This document shows positions 10,756 to 22,899 of a stretch of DNA of 64,000 nt, one piece after another; the first letter of the stretch is position 1; each line of letters opens with the position of its first letter. Source of the stretch: Anthoceros angustus. Taxonomy: Eukaryota; Streptophyta; Anthocerotopsida; Anthocerotales; Anthocerotaceae. Below the pieces are notes generated by a model. The model did no database searches. It was not told the origin of the DNA and saw only the letters and a program-made list of their open reading frames with translations. The stretch spans positions 124,001 through 188,000 of the forward strand of contig VJWM01000178.1 in NCBI GenBank assembly GCA_010909165.1, given 5' to 3'. The position numbers and the translations under genes are program-made.

Positions 10756-11486
10756 CTAGAAGATGGTTCTGAACTGGTGGTGTAACTCCTTATGGTGGTT
10801 CACTGGCAAGAATTGTTGGAGAAATAGCTGTTTGAAGACACCCCAAGAGTATACGGAGGGTTCCATCCCCAGGACTTGCTTCTCCCGTTGGCGCCACCAC
10901 CGGTAAGCGTACCCTTCCAAGCTCATAACACATAATTGAATTTTTTGAAGGTCATCCTTCTCACTGGCGGCAAGATATTTGTCCATCTTGTCCAGCCAGT
11001 CATGCACACTTTGTGCATCCTTGGTGCTGCCATCAAACATGCTGGATTTGATCTTCCTTTGCAACTCCTTATCCAATTGTGCTCTGGGCTTGAACATCGT
11101 CTGCCCCGTCGCCCTGGAGCGGGCTCTGTGGCGTACTCCACACCTTCATCCTGACCTCTAGCGACAGTTTCTCTTCCACCTAGGTTCGACTCCTCCCAAT
11201 TTGTGGTTTGTTGCAGACGCTGGATGAGCCGGGCCCTCCGCCGGCGTTGTCCCTTGCTTTCTACTTCCGGTTCGTGTCCCGACACGTCCATGCTGGTGAG
11301 GTGGTCTCCACAAGGGCAAGCTGCATTCCTGCAACGCACTCGATCGCCAATGCCGCCTATCAGGTCGCCTTCTTCACTGCTGCTAGAAATTCGTCTCCCG
11401 ACGTCCCATCGGCTAACGAAATTGCTCATCCTTGCTGTTTTGTGACAGATCAAATTCCGTGGAACTTCCCTACATATCTCCTGCAA
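10756..11486 (-). mobile_element. Ty3/gypsy gag fragment of a second element
   Basis: The minus-strand frames 11486-10923 and 11097-10756 contain KDAQSVHDWLDKMDKYLA, then GYAYRWWR and FLQQFLPVNHHKEL. These are clearly paralogous to the gag of the neighbouring element (15675-15103, with KDAQSVHDWLDKLDKYLA). This is the capsid part of a chromovirus-like Ty3/gypsy gag. It lies directly downstream of the truncated integrase of the first element in the same orientation. This means two related elements were joined or nested here. It is broken by frameshifts. Confidence 0.85.
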
Positions 11487-11510
11487 TGATGGTGTCGGGA
11501 AATCAACGGT

Positions 11511-12619
11511 TCAATGGCAAGACGGCTTCAACTTCGTTCCAGCTCTTCTAGTGCAGATGCAACAAATGGTGGCGCTGGTATTGGAGAGGCCAAATGGCAG
11601 GTTCTGATGCTTGGCGTTCCCTTCCATCTTTTCCCTTTTCTCCGTCTCTCTTGCTGGCCCTTTGGAATGGAGTCGTGTTGTAGATGCATTACCCTTCAGC
11701 ATCTCAAACCATTCTCTTCTAAGCCCAAGCCAAACCAATCGTGCGGATATCCCCATGACAGGCTGGCCAATTGGCTCCTGGCTATTAAATAAGCCGGGGT
11801 GTGTCTCACCATACAGGAGTTTGAAGGGAGTAACCCTTGTGACCGCATGCTTCGAGGAGTTGTACGCATACTCCAGCAAGGGAAGGAGCTCCGCCCACTT
11901 CGTCTGTTTCTCGTGTGTGAAATGGCAAAGCATGTCCTCTAACACCTGGTTCTGCTTCTCTGTCTGTCCGTCTCTCGGTGATAAGCTGAAGACATGTTCT
12001 GTTTGATGCCCAAGGTGTCCATGAAGTTTCGCCAAAACCCGGAGGTGAATTTTGCATCTCGTCCGCGAATGTCCTCGTGTGCCCTGTAATCGAAGGTTTG
12101 CAAAAAAGAGTGGCCAGGTGTGATGGTCGAGGTGACTGGGATGAAATGGCAGACCTTGGAGAACCTATCTGTCACCACCCAGATGCTGTCTTTACTAGAA
12201 CGGGTATGTGGCAGGTGTGTAATAAAGTCCATGGCTATTGACCGAAAACGGCCGCTGGGGATTTGTAGGGGTTGGACTAGGCCTGGGTGTTTCTGATGGC
12301 TAGGTTTGGCTTGTTGGTAGGACTGGCAGGAGCGCACCCACTCTATGCAATCTGAGCGCATGCCTTCCCAGTGAAAATGTTCCCGGACCTTAGTATAGGT
12401 TTTGTCAATACCCAAGTGCCCTGAGATCGGGGAATCATGCATATCATGGAGAATGGCCTGCTTGACCGCAATGAGCTGGGATGGGATGACCAACCGGCCC
12501 TTGCGGTAAACACAGGCATCTTTGAGGGAATACAGTTGGGTAAGTGCTGTGGGAATACCTGCTGGTGCATCTGCTAGGAGATGTTGGTATAACTGCCACA
12601 ACTCTGGGTCTTGAGGCAC
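11511..12619 (-). pseudogene. Gypsy integrase, C-terminus missing
   Basis: The frame 12619-11939 has the zinc-binding region (H-x-SPISGH, then DCIEWVRSCQSY, where the last Cys of the usual CxxC is Tyr). The catalytic core follows with IAMDFITHLP and VVTDRFSK, and then GRDAKFTSGFW. After a frameshift near 12000 the frame 12035-11511 continues with DGQTEKQNQVLED and AYNSSKH. The chromodomain or other C-terminal targeting part is absent, because unrelated sequence begins at about 11650. Confidence 0.85.
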
Positions 12620-12653
12620 TCCGCATTAATCGAACTGCTTGTGACCGTGGTGG

Positions 12654-13178
12654 TCATGAGTGCGCCCTCCGCTGTGGCATCTCACCTAGAAGTCCCGTAA
12701 CATACTTGATCTTGAGGTCCGCTGTATTCGCCCACTGTCTCTGTCTGAGGTTGGGTTGCGAAAAGAAATGTTGTAAGGAGTGGTGGTCCGTGACACACCA
12801 CCTTCCGCCTAAGAGGTAATGCCTCCACACCTTGAGAGCGTGGGTGATTGCCAGCATTTCTTTATCATGTACAGCATAATTCAGCTATGCCCCTTGTAAC
12901 TTCCTGGATTCGTAGGCAATAGCTCGACCCTGTTGTGACAATACTGCACCCATAGCAAAATCGGATGCATATGTATGCAGGATGTATGGAGCCTAGGGGT
13001 CTGCCACCGCCAGGACGGGAGCAGAACTAAGGGCTTGCTTAAGCTGCTCAAATGCATGGACTGCCTCTGGCCCCAATTGTAAGGGTTTGTTAATTGAGAG
13101 CCTGAGGGCATCCGTCAGGGGAATAGCAATCTTACTGAAGCCCCGGATAAAGCGGCGGTAAAAGCCGGCCATGCCCAA
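12654..13178 (-). pseudogene. Gypsy RNase H region
   Basis: The frame 13178-12993 carries GFYRRFIRGFSKIA and PLTDAL, the RT connection/tether. The frame 12857-12654 carries HALKVWRHYLLGG and TDHHSLQHF, the C-terminal half of the plant gypsy RNase H domain. The catalytic middle part lies in a broken stretch at about 13000-12870. Frameshifts and stops make it non-functional. Confidence 0.8.
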
Positions 13179-13249
13179 GAACCCACGTAGTTGTGTGATA
13201 TCCGAGGCACACCATCACGCTTTGACTTACGGGGATCTACCCGATACCG

Positions 13250-14212
13250 CTAATCGATGATGTGACCCAGGTAATCACACTCCTCCCTCATGAAGACACA
13301 CTTACTTCTCTTGGCCAACAACTTGTTTGCACGTAGCAGCTCGAGTACCTTCCTAACCAAGTTGTAATGTGTCTCTGAATCAGGTGTGTATATGAGGATG
13401 TCGTCGAGGAATACTTCCACGCCGTGTCCCAGCAAAGGTCGTAAGATGTCCTGCATGAGACATTGAAATGTTGCAGGGGCGTTTGTCAGGCCAAACGGCA
13501 TGACCCTCAACTCAAAGTGTCCATGTCTTGTGCGGAAGGCTGTTTTAGATTCATCCCCTTCCTTGATCCGGATTTGGTGGAAGCCAGATCTCAGATCAAT
13601 CTTGGTAAACCATTTTGCACCATGAAGCTGGTCCAGGATCTCATCGATCCTCGGCATCTAGTATACATTTGTGACTGTGGCCCGGTTGAGCCCTCGATAG
13701 TCTATACATAATCGCCAACCGCCATCTGGCTTGCCAATAAGAAGGACTGGGGCTCCAAAAGGTGACACTGAAGGTCGTACAAACCCTCTCTGTAAAAGTT
13801 CATCTACCTGTTTCTTGATCTCTTCGTTTTCAGCAGCTGATGTACGGTATGGCTGGATACTAATGGGCTTATGGCCTGGCAGCAACTCTATGACATGGTC
13901 GACAGGGCGTCTAGGAGGGAGTTCTGCTGGTTTGGCGAACACATCCTGGAACTCCTGCAGCAGTGACTTCATGGCGGGTGGTAGGAGTTCCTCATGAGCC
14001 TTGGCTTCAGCAGCTCTGGACTCTGGGGTTCCCTCTAGGGGTAAGACTCTTTTCAGCTTCGCTACATACATGAACCTGCCAGAGGCAGTAGCTTTATAAA
14101 AAGTAGATACTGCAAACAATTGTTTGTCTGGTGTATACTGCTCACCCTGCATGGTGTACGTCTTGTCTCCTTTTGTGAGAATGACAACATTAGACAAGCA
14201 GTCTTTTTTCAA
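13250..14212 (-). pseudogene. Gypsy reverse transcriptase with an in-frame TAG
   Basis: The frame 14212-13658 ends in [17 protein letters not shown] and 13657-13250 continues in the same frame with MPRIDEILDQLHGAKWFTKI, so one TAG codon (at 13660-13658) interrupts an otherwise continuous RT. The palm is recognisable: FTKIDLRSGFHQIRI, then MPFGLTNAPATFQ, and the catalytic FLDD box in place of the more common YLDD/YADD. This frame stops at about 13250, before RNase H. Confidence 0.92.
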
Positions 14213-14224
14213 TGTATGGGTATG

Positions 14225-14641
14225 CTATGCCAGCCAAGGTTTAACAATAATGATATCATGGCACAAGGACGGCATTACAGTCAGCTTGAAGACTTCTGCA
14301 AAACCACTCGGGAAGGTGATTAGTGCATCTGTCCACTCTTCTTTGCTGGTTTCATGCTCACCCAATGCTATTACTATGGACACCTGTCCAGAGGTGCGGA
14401 TCTGCAGACCAACCTTTTCAGCAGCGGTTCTAGACACATAGCGATGACTGGCACCAGAGTCCAGAAGGGCTGTGGCTCGGGCACCTTCTAGACCGACCTC
14501 TAGTTTGATGGGTACGTGGGTTAGGTAACTCTCTTGGACATTGGACTTTCCTGAGATTGTTGCTGCTGTGGCAGGGGTACTGATCTCGGTTGTGTTGATG
14601 TCATGTCCACTCTTGGGAGGGTTTGGGGTAGGTTGGCTCAC
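14225..14641 (-). pseudogene. Gypsy aspartic protease
   Basis: This frame contains ATALLDSGASHRYVS, the D-S-G-A active-site signature of retropepsin-like proteases, followed by an ALGEHETS flap-side stretch. It lies between gag and RT in the expected order. Frameshifts on either side separate it from its neighbours, so the polyprotein is not continuous. Confidence 0.85.
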
Positions 14642-14649
14642 TCAGGAGG

Positions 14650-16003
14650 TCTTCCCGGTTTCTCTCAACCAATTGATGAAGTCCTTGCGGAAAGGGCAGT
14701 TCTTTGAACCATGGTCCTGAGCCATGAAGCTGAAACACTTCCTCTTCTCACTGTATTCCCTCTTCTCTTCCTCCGTCAGGATTTTGAAAGTTGGCTTCTT
14801 TTCTAACGCATTGGCTGCCTTGTTCCACTTAGGCTTGGAGAGACCTGCAGAAGAGAGGTGTTTCTATTTGTCTGTACCGTAGTTGATGGCTGCCCGCATG
14901 GCTTCGACCAAAGTTGCTGGGTTCGTTTGGTTCACATCTGCCCTCATTTCGAATTTCAGTCCGTCGATGAATTTTTCGACTTTCTCCTCCTCATCCAGCC
15001 TGGGCATGTGAAGTGTAAGTTGGAGAAACTTATCACAGTACTCTTGTACGCTGCCTTGTTGGAATATCTTCCGGAATTGTTGATACAAATCCTTGCGATG
15101 ATTCACTGGTAGGAACTGTTCCAAGAAAAGTTGCTTGAGGAACTGCCAGAGCCGGCCCCATACCGAGATCCACTGCTTTCTCCGCGCCACCAACGGTAGG
15201 CATATCCTTTAAGCGACATCACGCAGAACTGGATCTTCTGCAAATCGTCGTTATCGGAGGTTGCAAGGTACTTGTCGAGTTTGTCCAACCAGTCATGCAC
15301 ACTTTGAGCGTCTTTGGCACTTCCGTTAAACATTGTGGTTTTGATTTTCCGTTGCAACTCCTTGTTGAGCTGGGGCTTCGATTTGAACAGGTATTCTTCT
15401 CCTCCTTCTACTTCCCCACTCGACCGACCTCGCTGACACTCCCAATGTTCATACCTCATCATCTGTAAACGTCTCACCATTGCTTTGATGTCCTTGTTTT
15501 CTTCTTCGCCAGGTTGGAGCTCCACGATGAGTTTCTTCTTTAGCTCTTCGTCCTCCAAACTGATTCTCTCAAAGACAAGGTACGTTGTGTACCTCCGTTC
15601 TTCTTCTTTCCTCGCGCCGTGGCGTGCCGCCCGTGATAACGTGTCGCCCATGTGTGGAGAGTGTCCCATCCACAAATGGTACGGGTCTGGGCCTCACAGT
15701 GTCTGAGGGTGGGAATTGGTGAGCGCCTGGGGGTGCCGATTGCTTCAGCGTCTGGAGCACACCCTCCAGCTGCCTCTCCAATCGGGCTTGGCCCTCCCCC
15801 ACCTGGACTTCGATCCGGTCGACAGCCCGCTCTACCTTTGCCAACTGTTGGTCTTGTCTTGACAAGGATGAGCGTAATTCGTCACAGGTTTGTTCGACGT
15901 TGGTTGTCCTTTCCTCCATTTTTCGCAAGGTGTCTGTCCGGTTTGCCTCACACCCAGCTGGCTCACCAACTATGGTCTGTGCAAGATGGCGGCGCGATTC
16001 CAT
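14650..16003 (-). pseudogene. gag: Gypsy gag with zinc knuckle (broken)
   Basis: The leader (16003-15569) has a heptad-like stretch around LERQLEGVLQTLKQ. The capsid part is split over frames at 15675-15103 and 15193-14864, with LQKIQFCVMSLKGYAYRWWR and then FLEQFLPVNHRKDL. A nucleocapsid-like stretch at about 14755-14690 reads CFSF-x-AQDHGSKNC. The usual C-x2-C-x4-H-x4-C knuckle has its second Cys replaced by Phe. At least one frameshift near 15110-15190 breaks the protein. Confidence 0.8.
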
Positions 16004-16079
16004 TGGAGTGCCGTGCTTCCTCGGACGCCCGCGTCGCCGGATTACCGGCTCTGAGGTGTAGTCAGCGAGTACTCCTTAA

Positions 16080-16590
16080 TGCATACATCATAATATAGAG
16101 AATATAAATAATTATGAGTCCTACAAAAATGGTACAAATAGTATTTATTACTAGTGTGAAGAGTGAAATTTGAAGAGAGGTATATACGATCCCTATAACC
16201 TTGGTTTTTCCCAACCAGAATGAATTTTTTAGAGAATTGGAGACTTCTTATATATATTTGAAAGTATACATGGAAGTCCCCCACAGGGATTTTGATCTGG
16301 AGTGAACCCATAGGGCATTGAAGGTGGCCCTTAAGGGCCATGAAGCTAGGGGAAAGGCGATACCCCATCCAAGCAGAACTCCATCCTAAGGACGTTTAAT
16401 TATGGAGTTCTAATCAACTTATGTCTCGATATCATTATTTAGTTCCAATCATCATGTCACGCCTTAAAGAGGGAGGATTACATATTGAATTTCAACTTCT
16501 TTCTAACTCTTATCTTACATAATTAAGATCTTTTATTGCAATAAATAATAGAATTAGGTCTTGCCATCATTGGAAATATTTTTCTCCTGG
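16080..16590. other. AT-rich spacer upstream of the gypsy body, no gene seen
   Basis: This is where a 5' LTR would be expected, but no matching copy is found downstream. No ORF resembles a known protein. Confidence 0.4.
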
Positions 16591-16591
16591 G

Positions 16592-16943
16592 TACCGTACC
16601 TCGAAGGGTGGTTCAACAGGATAATACCGAAATAATTATTTTTTGAAAAAAACAAGGTTCAACATAAATATTTATATTTTTCAAAATTTCAATATTTACA
16701 AAAAATAATTTTATCAAATTTCAATATTTATTAAAATATATAGGTATATATAAAACTAATGGATATGTATAGATCTCCCCTAAATAGGCCCTAATTTTCC
16801 ACACAAACCCTATTTTCCTTATTTTTGGCATCATAAACTCATAAATTTTTACCTATTCAATATTTTAAGTATAATAATTTCTAGATTTTCAACTTTTACT
16901 AATTTTAATTAATTAACGCCGAATCACCCCTTGGGGTACGGTA
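16592..16943. mobile_element. MITE-like element with ~22-bp terminal inverted repeats
   Basis: The left end (16592-16614) begins TACCGTACC and continues CGAAGGGTGGTTC. The right end (16921-16943) is its imperfect reverse complement, ending GGTACGGTA. The outer nine bases match perfectly and about 19 of 23 match overall. The ~350-bp interior is AT-rich and non-coding. A clear target-site duplication was not visible, so the superfamily is left open. The structure fits a small non-autonomous DNA transposon. Confidence 0.6.
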
Positions 16944-16949
16944 GTATAT

Positions 16950-17430
16950 TTTGAAGAATGTTACATTATAATTAATAATTTAAAAAAAGTATCATCGTTG
17001 GAGCAAAGAGAGCTTGGTTCCTCGTGAGCTCTAGCCTAAGGAGGTTTGATTCCTAAATGCCATGATGAGAAGTTCAGCAAATCACTACTCAATGCAAGTG
17101 AAACAATTTACAAACTTCGTGGACCAAATGGTGAAAGGATTGACAACTACTACCGTCTTTACCAGCAAAACGGAGACCAAGAGTTCCTTACACCTTGATC
17201 TACAAGAACATACAAAACATCGCATTCAATTTCTGTTCCTTGAACAGTCTATCCAAACTGCGGTTGTCCATGACAATGCCACCTCCTGTTGCATTCAACA
17301 CCTCTAACCCTTCAGTAGTTAAAAAGAATTGTATTTCACAAGATTGCCCACTTATTGGTGCAAAATTCAGTACTCGTCACCGTCGATGTCTTTAACCTTT
17401 GCTGTAATCAGCAGATAATAACGACCTAGG
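16950..17430. other. Intergenic region 3' of DRP3, no gene supported
   Basis: A plus-strand frame at 17062-17307 is short and resembles nothing known. The region most likely contains the 3' UTR and terminator of the minus-strand DRP3 gene. Confidence 0.35.
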
Positions 17431-17432
17431 TT

Positions 17433-20400
17433 TCACCTATCACTCTTGATTGTTGGATAGCCAGCTCCCCCAACGTGGCCATTGCCATTGCTACCAAGCG
17501 GCCCGTTTCCAGAGGATGACAGCTGTTCAGCAAAGCTCCGTCTTGATTTTGGATTCCTTGGGGAGAGCATGTACCCACCGGCGATGGGGGACATCATCCC
17601 ATTACCGTTCACATCACCATTTGATGCAGCATACATTGCAGCAGATATACCCGCAGGCTTAGCAATAGGCGGTAGCCCCGTTGCATCGGCACCCGTGTGT
17701 GGTGGCCTTGATGGAGCGTCGTAATCTAGGGGCAATTCTTCCAAGGTCTGGCACATGTAACCACACAAACACAGCTCACATCCGTTTGGCATGTAAACAA
17801 GCTGCAAGGACCTAGAGTTATGTAGTCACCGAAAACCCAAAACATTCACAACTCTATGAACAACAAAGCCCCGGAATGATTTGAGACTCAGATGTTGCAC
17901 TTCGCTGTCACGTCAGACTTGACACTGACAGCATATGAACTTCTCTTAATACACCCCTACTGTTCGCAAGTATGTCAGACCTAAACAAACGAATGAGATG
18001 ACGGAAGCTAGGAAGATTTCTTTTAATTTCCAACAGATAAAAAAGAGATGTCCAACTCCTGCAACAAACAACCCAACCCAAAGTTTTCTCAGCCTAAGAT
18101 CTGAGAACAGTACCCACATCTCTACCTGGCCCTCTTCCTTCAAAAATGCACCATAATGATTTCTTCATGCTCTAGGTGCCATAGTCTAGCATATACACAC
18201 TTTATTTACGGCAGAGAGTGATTTTGCAGCAGCAGCTCATCCTTTCCGATGAGGCTATTGCCATGCACCAACACAGCAGATAGTTTCAGCCTGGTATTGA
18301 AAACAAAAACAAGATCAAAGGAACTACGAACATACCCAGGCAGCTTGCTGTAGCACACGAACTATCTCCTTGCACCTCTTTCTCTTTACTGCAATCTCCT
18401 CCTTTTCTTGCAGCATCTCCTCGAACAGATTTTCCCTGACGAAACAATTTGTATACATTCGCTTCAATTGGACATGGACCATTAGGACCTCCAGAATGAC
18501 TCGTGAACCACGAACCAGGGCCTAAGAATGCCAAACGAAGGAGAGGGTTGCACCTGTAAAGCTTTCTGATGAAGACACTGTGCAATTCACGCTTTACATG
18601 GTTAACCTGAGGTGGCAAGCAGACACTTGAGACGTCAATCAAGGGTCTCAAGAAGTATCCTCCTCGAGCACAGAAGGGAGAAAAGAACAACGGTGGCAGA
18701 AAGGTCACAGCTTGCTCCTACCAGAAAATGCATAATAGCCTTGGGTACAGAGTCTTGAATGTTCTTCCTAACAATGTCATAATATGACTTTAATAACAAT
18801 CGAGTCACAGCAATCTCCACCGTCTCCTGCTCTGTTTGCGCATCAGTGGCTCTCAACACAGATGGTGGCTGGGGACAATCACATGTACAAGAATCAGAAC
18901 TGATAACAAGGGCCAGACGAGCAAATCTCGTGGTGAGGAATGCAGGGACAACAGAACTCACCTCTCTCAAGCAGATACTTGCAAAACTTGCATCCATTCC
19001 TTGGACCGTCTCAGGGAATCCCCTACTGACAACCTGCTCTTTGCCATTGGTTGCCCTCAATTCATTGCCTCCAAAAATTGATGATATACCCCAAGATGAA
19101 TTCCCTGTATGGTGAAACCAGTAGACAGGAGGCTATTGGATGACTCTTTAACTTCTACACAATTTTAGGGATGACCAGGACAAGGAACCCAATCCAGGAC
19201 AACGCTCAGGGGTGTATCATAAAAAATGGATGAAACATGTACCCAGGCGCAAGAGCTCTGGTTCAAAAGAGGAAATCCAATGTTCTCACCTGACACACTA
19301 GGCTTCTCTTTCTCTGGTTGACTTGGACCTGGCCTTGCAGTCTGCGACATAAATGAAGATGGGACGCTTCAAAAAAAGTATGAGGCCGGACATACATGTC
19401 CTACCTACCCCAATCATGACTGAACAGCTGAGAATGAAGCAAGAGCAGTTCTTGAACTGAATGTCTCAGGCTGCCTTTTAGTTTGCCTTAGCTTTTACTT
19501 CCTTAAAGACATACATGCTCAGCAACAACTCCTGACACATTAGTCCTTGCCAAAATTGCTCGTGCCTTGGTAGTCTTTTCCGGAACTGTTAATCTGTCAG
19601 CTCCTGACTCCTTCCAATCAGCAGCATCCTGCACGAGTCACGACACGGATGAGGCACAAAATCTGAAATGTGTCCACGTTCTTACCATTCCTCCTATCTC
19701 AATGGACACATGCTATCCTAAAGGGAGAGGAAGCATAACTCCACATGGCAGAACAATCAGGCCCACACTATGCAGCAGCTACTACTTGTAGAGATCTGCA
19801 AATGTTACAACAATCTAAAAGCGCACCCCCCAATTGCAGGTTTGTCTTGCCAAGGGGGGTGCCAACCTTAGATTTAATGTTAGGAGGTGAGACCTTAGCA
19901 CCACGTTGTTGCTGCAGGGCAACCTCCACAGCTTTACTACCTCCAACAAATCCAGGATGAGATGTGTTGATGTAATCCATCTGCGAACCCGAAGTCATCG
20001 ATGCCTTGTGTCACTGAAGGGCTGCTCAATCTTAATCTGCTCATCAAATATCCAAATCGCCCATCCCATTCCAATCAGCCTTAGCCATTTACCTCCATCT
20101 CAATAAGATGCCCTATCATGGTCTCCGCAGGAGCCAGACCTTCTCGCAAAAAATTGGCCACCACTTCTTCAATGCGCCGGCGCAACACAGGAAACCTTTG
20201 TAATTCGTAGGTCTCAGAGCGGTGTGAAATCTACACAGGGACTTCCAACACAAAACACTAAGATGCGAAAGATGAAATACAAAGCCGGAGCCCTGAACTA
20301 TGGATAACCATAGATACGCCCCACTAAGACATACCTTCACAAGCTCATCATAAATGAAACGTGCACACTGTAGGCTTGGCTCTAGCAAGCGAGCAATCTG

Positions 20401-22896
20401 CCTACGCACCAACACTTCAAATGGGACCTGGGTCACATAAGAGGCATTTGGTGTGAGGAATCTTAAAGATCTCAGAAGATTCCTTACGATGAGTGCACTT
20501 CAACACATGCTACCCACTCTCACCTCTGGAACAAACAGGACATTCTTTGGGCCAGTTGCATTTTGAATTGCCGTGCGTATGTCCTCATCAGTCAAATCAT
20601 CACAAGGATCTACCTCCTGCCCAAACAAAGAACGTCAGGTAGCCACCCAGAAGAACGGCTAATGCAGAGTGCTAACACGTGGTGCCACAGCAAATAGCAT
20701 CTGAAATTGCTACTACATGAGGAGGATTACCTCCAGACTTTTAACAAAAATAGCTTGGAATATGTAGTGAATACGGGCACCCCCCGATAATTCTGAGGTT
20801 GACATCTCCTCGTTCTTGCCATCGACGATTGATGCAAACCCTGAAAAGACATGCCTCAGCATAATCATAGCTACAAGCAGCAAAGGCAGCATGATGTAAA
20901 CAGGTGACCAGAACTACCTTGTGAGTACTTGGTGAGAATGTTTAACAATAGTGCTCCTTGCCCTGACTGCAAAGATGCCAAGAGGAGAAGCAGTCATTCC
21001 CCAACACCTAAAAGCCAGTAACACTGTTTTAGAGCAAAAGATGATTTTGTACCTTAGATTCTGTGAGCTCCCCATAGCTAGCAAGTTCTTTTTGCAGTGT
21101 GACCATCTGTGTGCTTATTCGGGCCTTTAAGTCTGGCAAAATTGCACGAATGTGCTGTACCAAAATCTGGGAGGCAGAGAAGAGGCAGCTTCAAACTTAG
21201 TTAACTCTTTGAAGACGTTAGGAGAGAAATGGTATGCAGAAGACACCACAATTGAACTGGGAAAGTCTAGCACCAACCGTGTTCAACTTCTTTGCCAACT
21301 GAGGAATCCCACATCTGTCTGACAAGTTGTGATACACCTGAAACAAGCAACAAGCCTTGTCAGAGGCACTAAAACAAAGCCCTAAACAGCTGTCGAGATC
21401 CTTAGCACCAAACTAAACATGTGCCATGGAGGACGCACTGGTCGTGTTCGAAAGAAGGTTTCTTCATAGTTGAGAGCGTCCCTAATGCTTTTGTTCGCTG
21501 TAATGTCCTGAGAGCGATTTCAAACTCATGAGTAAAGTTGGGAAATACTTAAACATAATAATCACCTTGAATTAGGATGAGAAAGATGGGTCTCCAGGTC
21601 CACACTTACTTCCTGACTGCGGTTAACCACGCCAACGTACCCAAGCTTGAGAGGGACAACATTCCCTAATAGGAAGTTGCGAGCATCTGTTCCCCTATCC
21701 ATAATATCTAACTGCTCAGAGGAAATCGCAAACTGATCAGAACCATGTAAAATTCCGTACACCACATTTAAATCAGAACCCTTGCTGAAGATTTCTCCCC
21801 CGGGGTTGTTTTGATTTATTTTCAAAATACCAAATTAAAAAAAAAACCACATTTAAAGAAAGTACGGCCAGCAACAAGGAGGGAGGATGTAGCATATGAA
21901 TTGGAAGATACCTTAGTGATCACACCAATAGTGCGTGATCCTGTTAGAGACAGATACACAGGTGAGAAGACAAAGTTGGCAATAGAAAATCAATCAAAAT
22001 CTACATACATTCCAGGTGCATGACTGGGTAAAGACCAAGAGTAACTAGATCTGGGAAGCCCAAGATGCAATAAGCTGGAAGAAATACCGTCAGGATCAGC
22101 CATTCTTGCCATTTGGAGTGCATCCGAGTTAGCAAGGTCAGCATTTGCAGGAGAGACAGCAAGGATAATACATGTCTCGTGCTTGATGTAATTCAGAATC
22201 ATGGTCCTTACTCGAGCTTCAATATCGTTGGGCTGATCCCCAACAGGAACCTTAGTTATCCCTGGCAAATCAACTAGGGTGATATTCAAAACACTGGGAG
22301 AGAATATCTTGAGACGGATCTGTTTCTCTGAAATCCCCTTATTCAACCCAAGCTCCCGCTCTGTCTCAGCCTGAAAAAAGGAAACGACAAAGCATGAGAG
22401 GTGCGTCTGTCACGTAAAAAAGGGAAGAAAACAATGCGGCGGCAAGAATACAGCCACATAATACAAAACGCACCTGAATTTCCTTGCGGATCAGGCTGAA
22501 GTCAGTAAACCTCCTGCCGGGAATATGCAAGAACTCTCCCCATTCCACCAAATCGCCACGGTCCTCAGGCCTTCGGATGGTCTGGACAAGCTGCAACACG
22601 AGAGGCCGGCGGGTGCAAATGTCCTGACCCCTGGGCAGAAAATCCCGCCCAACCAGTGCCTCCAGCACGCTCGACTTGCCACTACTCTGGCTTCCAACCA
22701 CAGCCACTTGGGGGAGGTCGATGGTAGACGCACTCCCTAGCTGGGCAAATATATCTTGGAGCTTGTTGACGAGGGGAATGACGGACTGGCCCAAGAATGT
22801 GGTGGAGGCAGGGCTAGGTGAAGGAGGAGGTACCGCCGCTGGGGACCCCGGCGCCGTGGGTGGAGGAGTGGACACTCCAGGAGCGCTCGCCATCAT
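17433..22896 (-). CDS. DRP3: Dynamin-related protein 3 (mitochondrial/peroxisomal fission GTPase)
   Basis: Plant DRP3 proteins polymerise on mitochondria and peroxisomes and drive membrane scission. At least a dozen exons are recognisable. Exon 1 is 22896-22474 with a Pro/Ser-rich start and the P-loop [21 protein letters not shown]. Exon 2 is 22370-22088, with [15 protein letters not shown] 29-base exon at 21940-21912 gives RTIGVITK, the TKxD box being completed by [10 protein letters not shown] in exon 4 (21711-21610). Next come 21507-21439 and about 21338-21281. The stalk exons include [22 protein letters not shown] and [14 protein letters not shown]. The effector domain includes [21 protein letters not shown] and [16 protein letters not shown]. 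The last exon (17747-17433) is Ser/Gly/Asn-rich. The ATG at 22896 is chosen because the frame upstream has no ATG. All key motifs are intact. Confidence 0.93.
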
Positions 22897-22899
22897 GGC

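Larger units (their letters stand above)
11511..16060 (-). mobile_element. Decayed Ty3/gypsy LTR retrotransposon body (gag-PR-RT-RNaseH-IN)
   Basis: Reading the minus strand from 16060 down, the order is coiled-coil gag leader, capsid, zinc knuckle, aspartic protease, reverse transcriptase, RNase H and integrase, the Ty3/gypsy order. No flanking LTR pair could be recognised. Just upstream of gag, at about 16047-16060, CAGAGCCGG resembles the 3' part of an initiator-Met tRNA primer site, but the start is degenerate. Several frameshifts and an in-frame stop make it inactive. The integrase C-terminus is cut off at about 11510. Confidence 0.9.
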
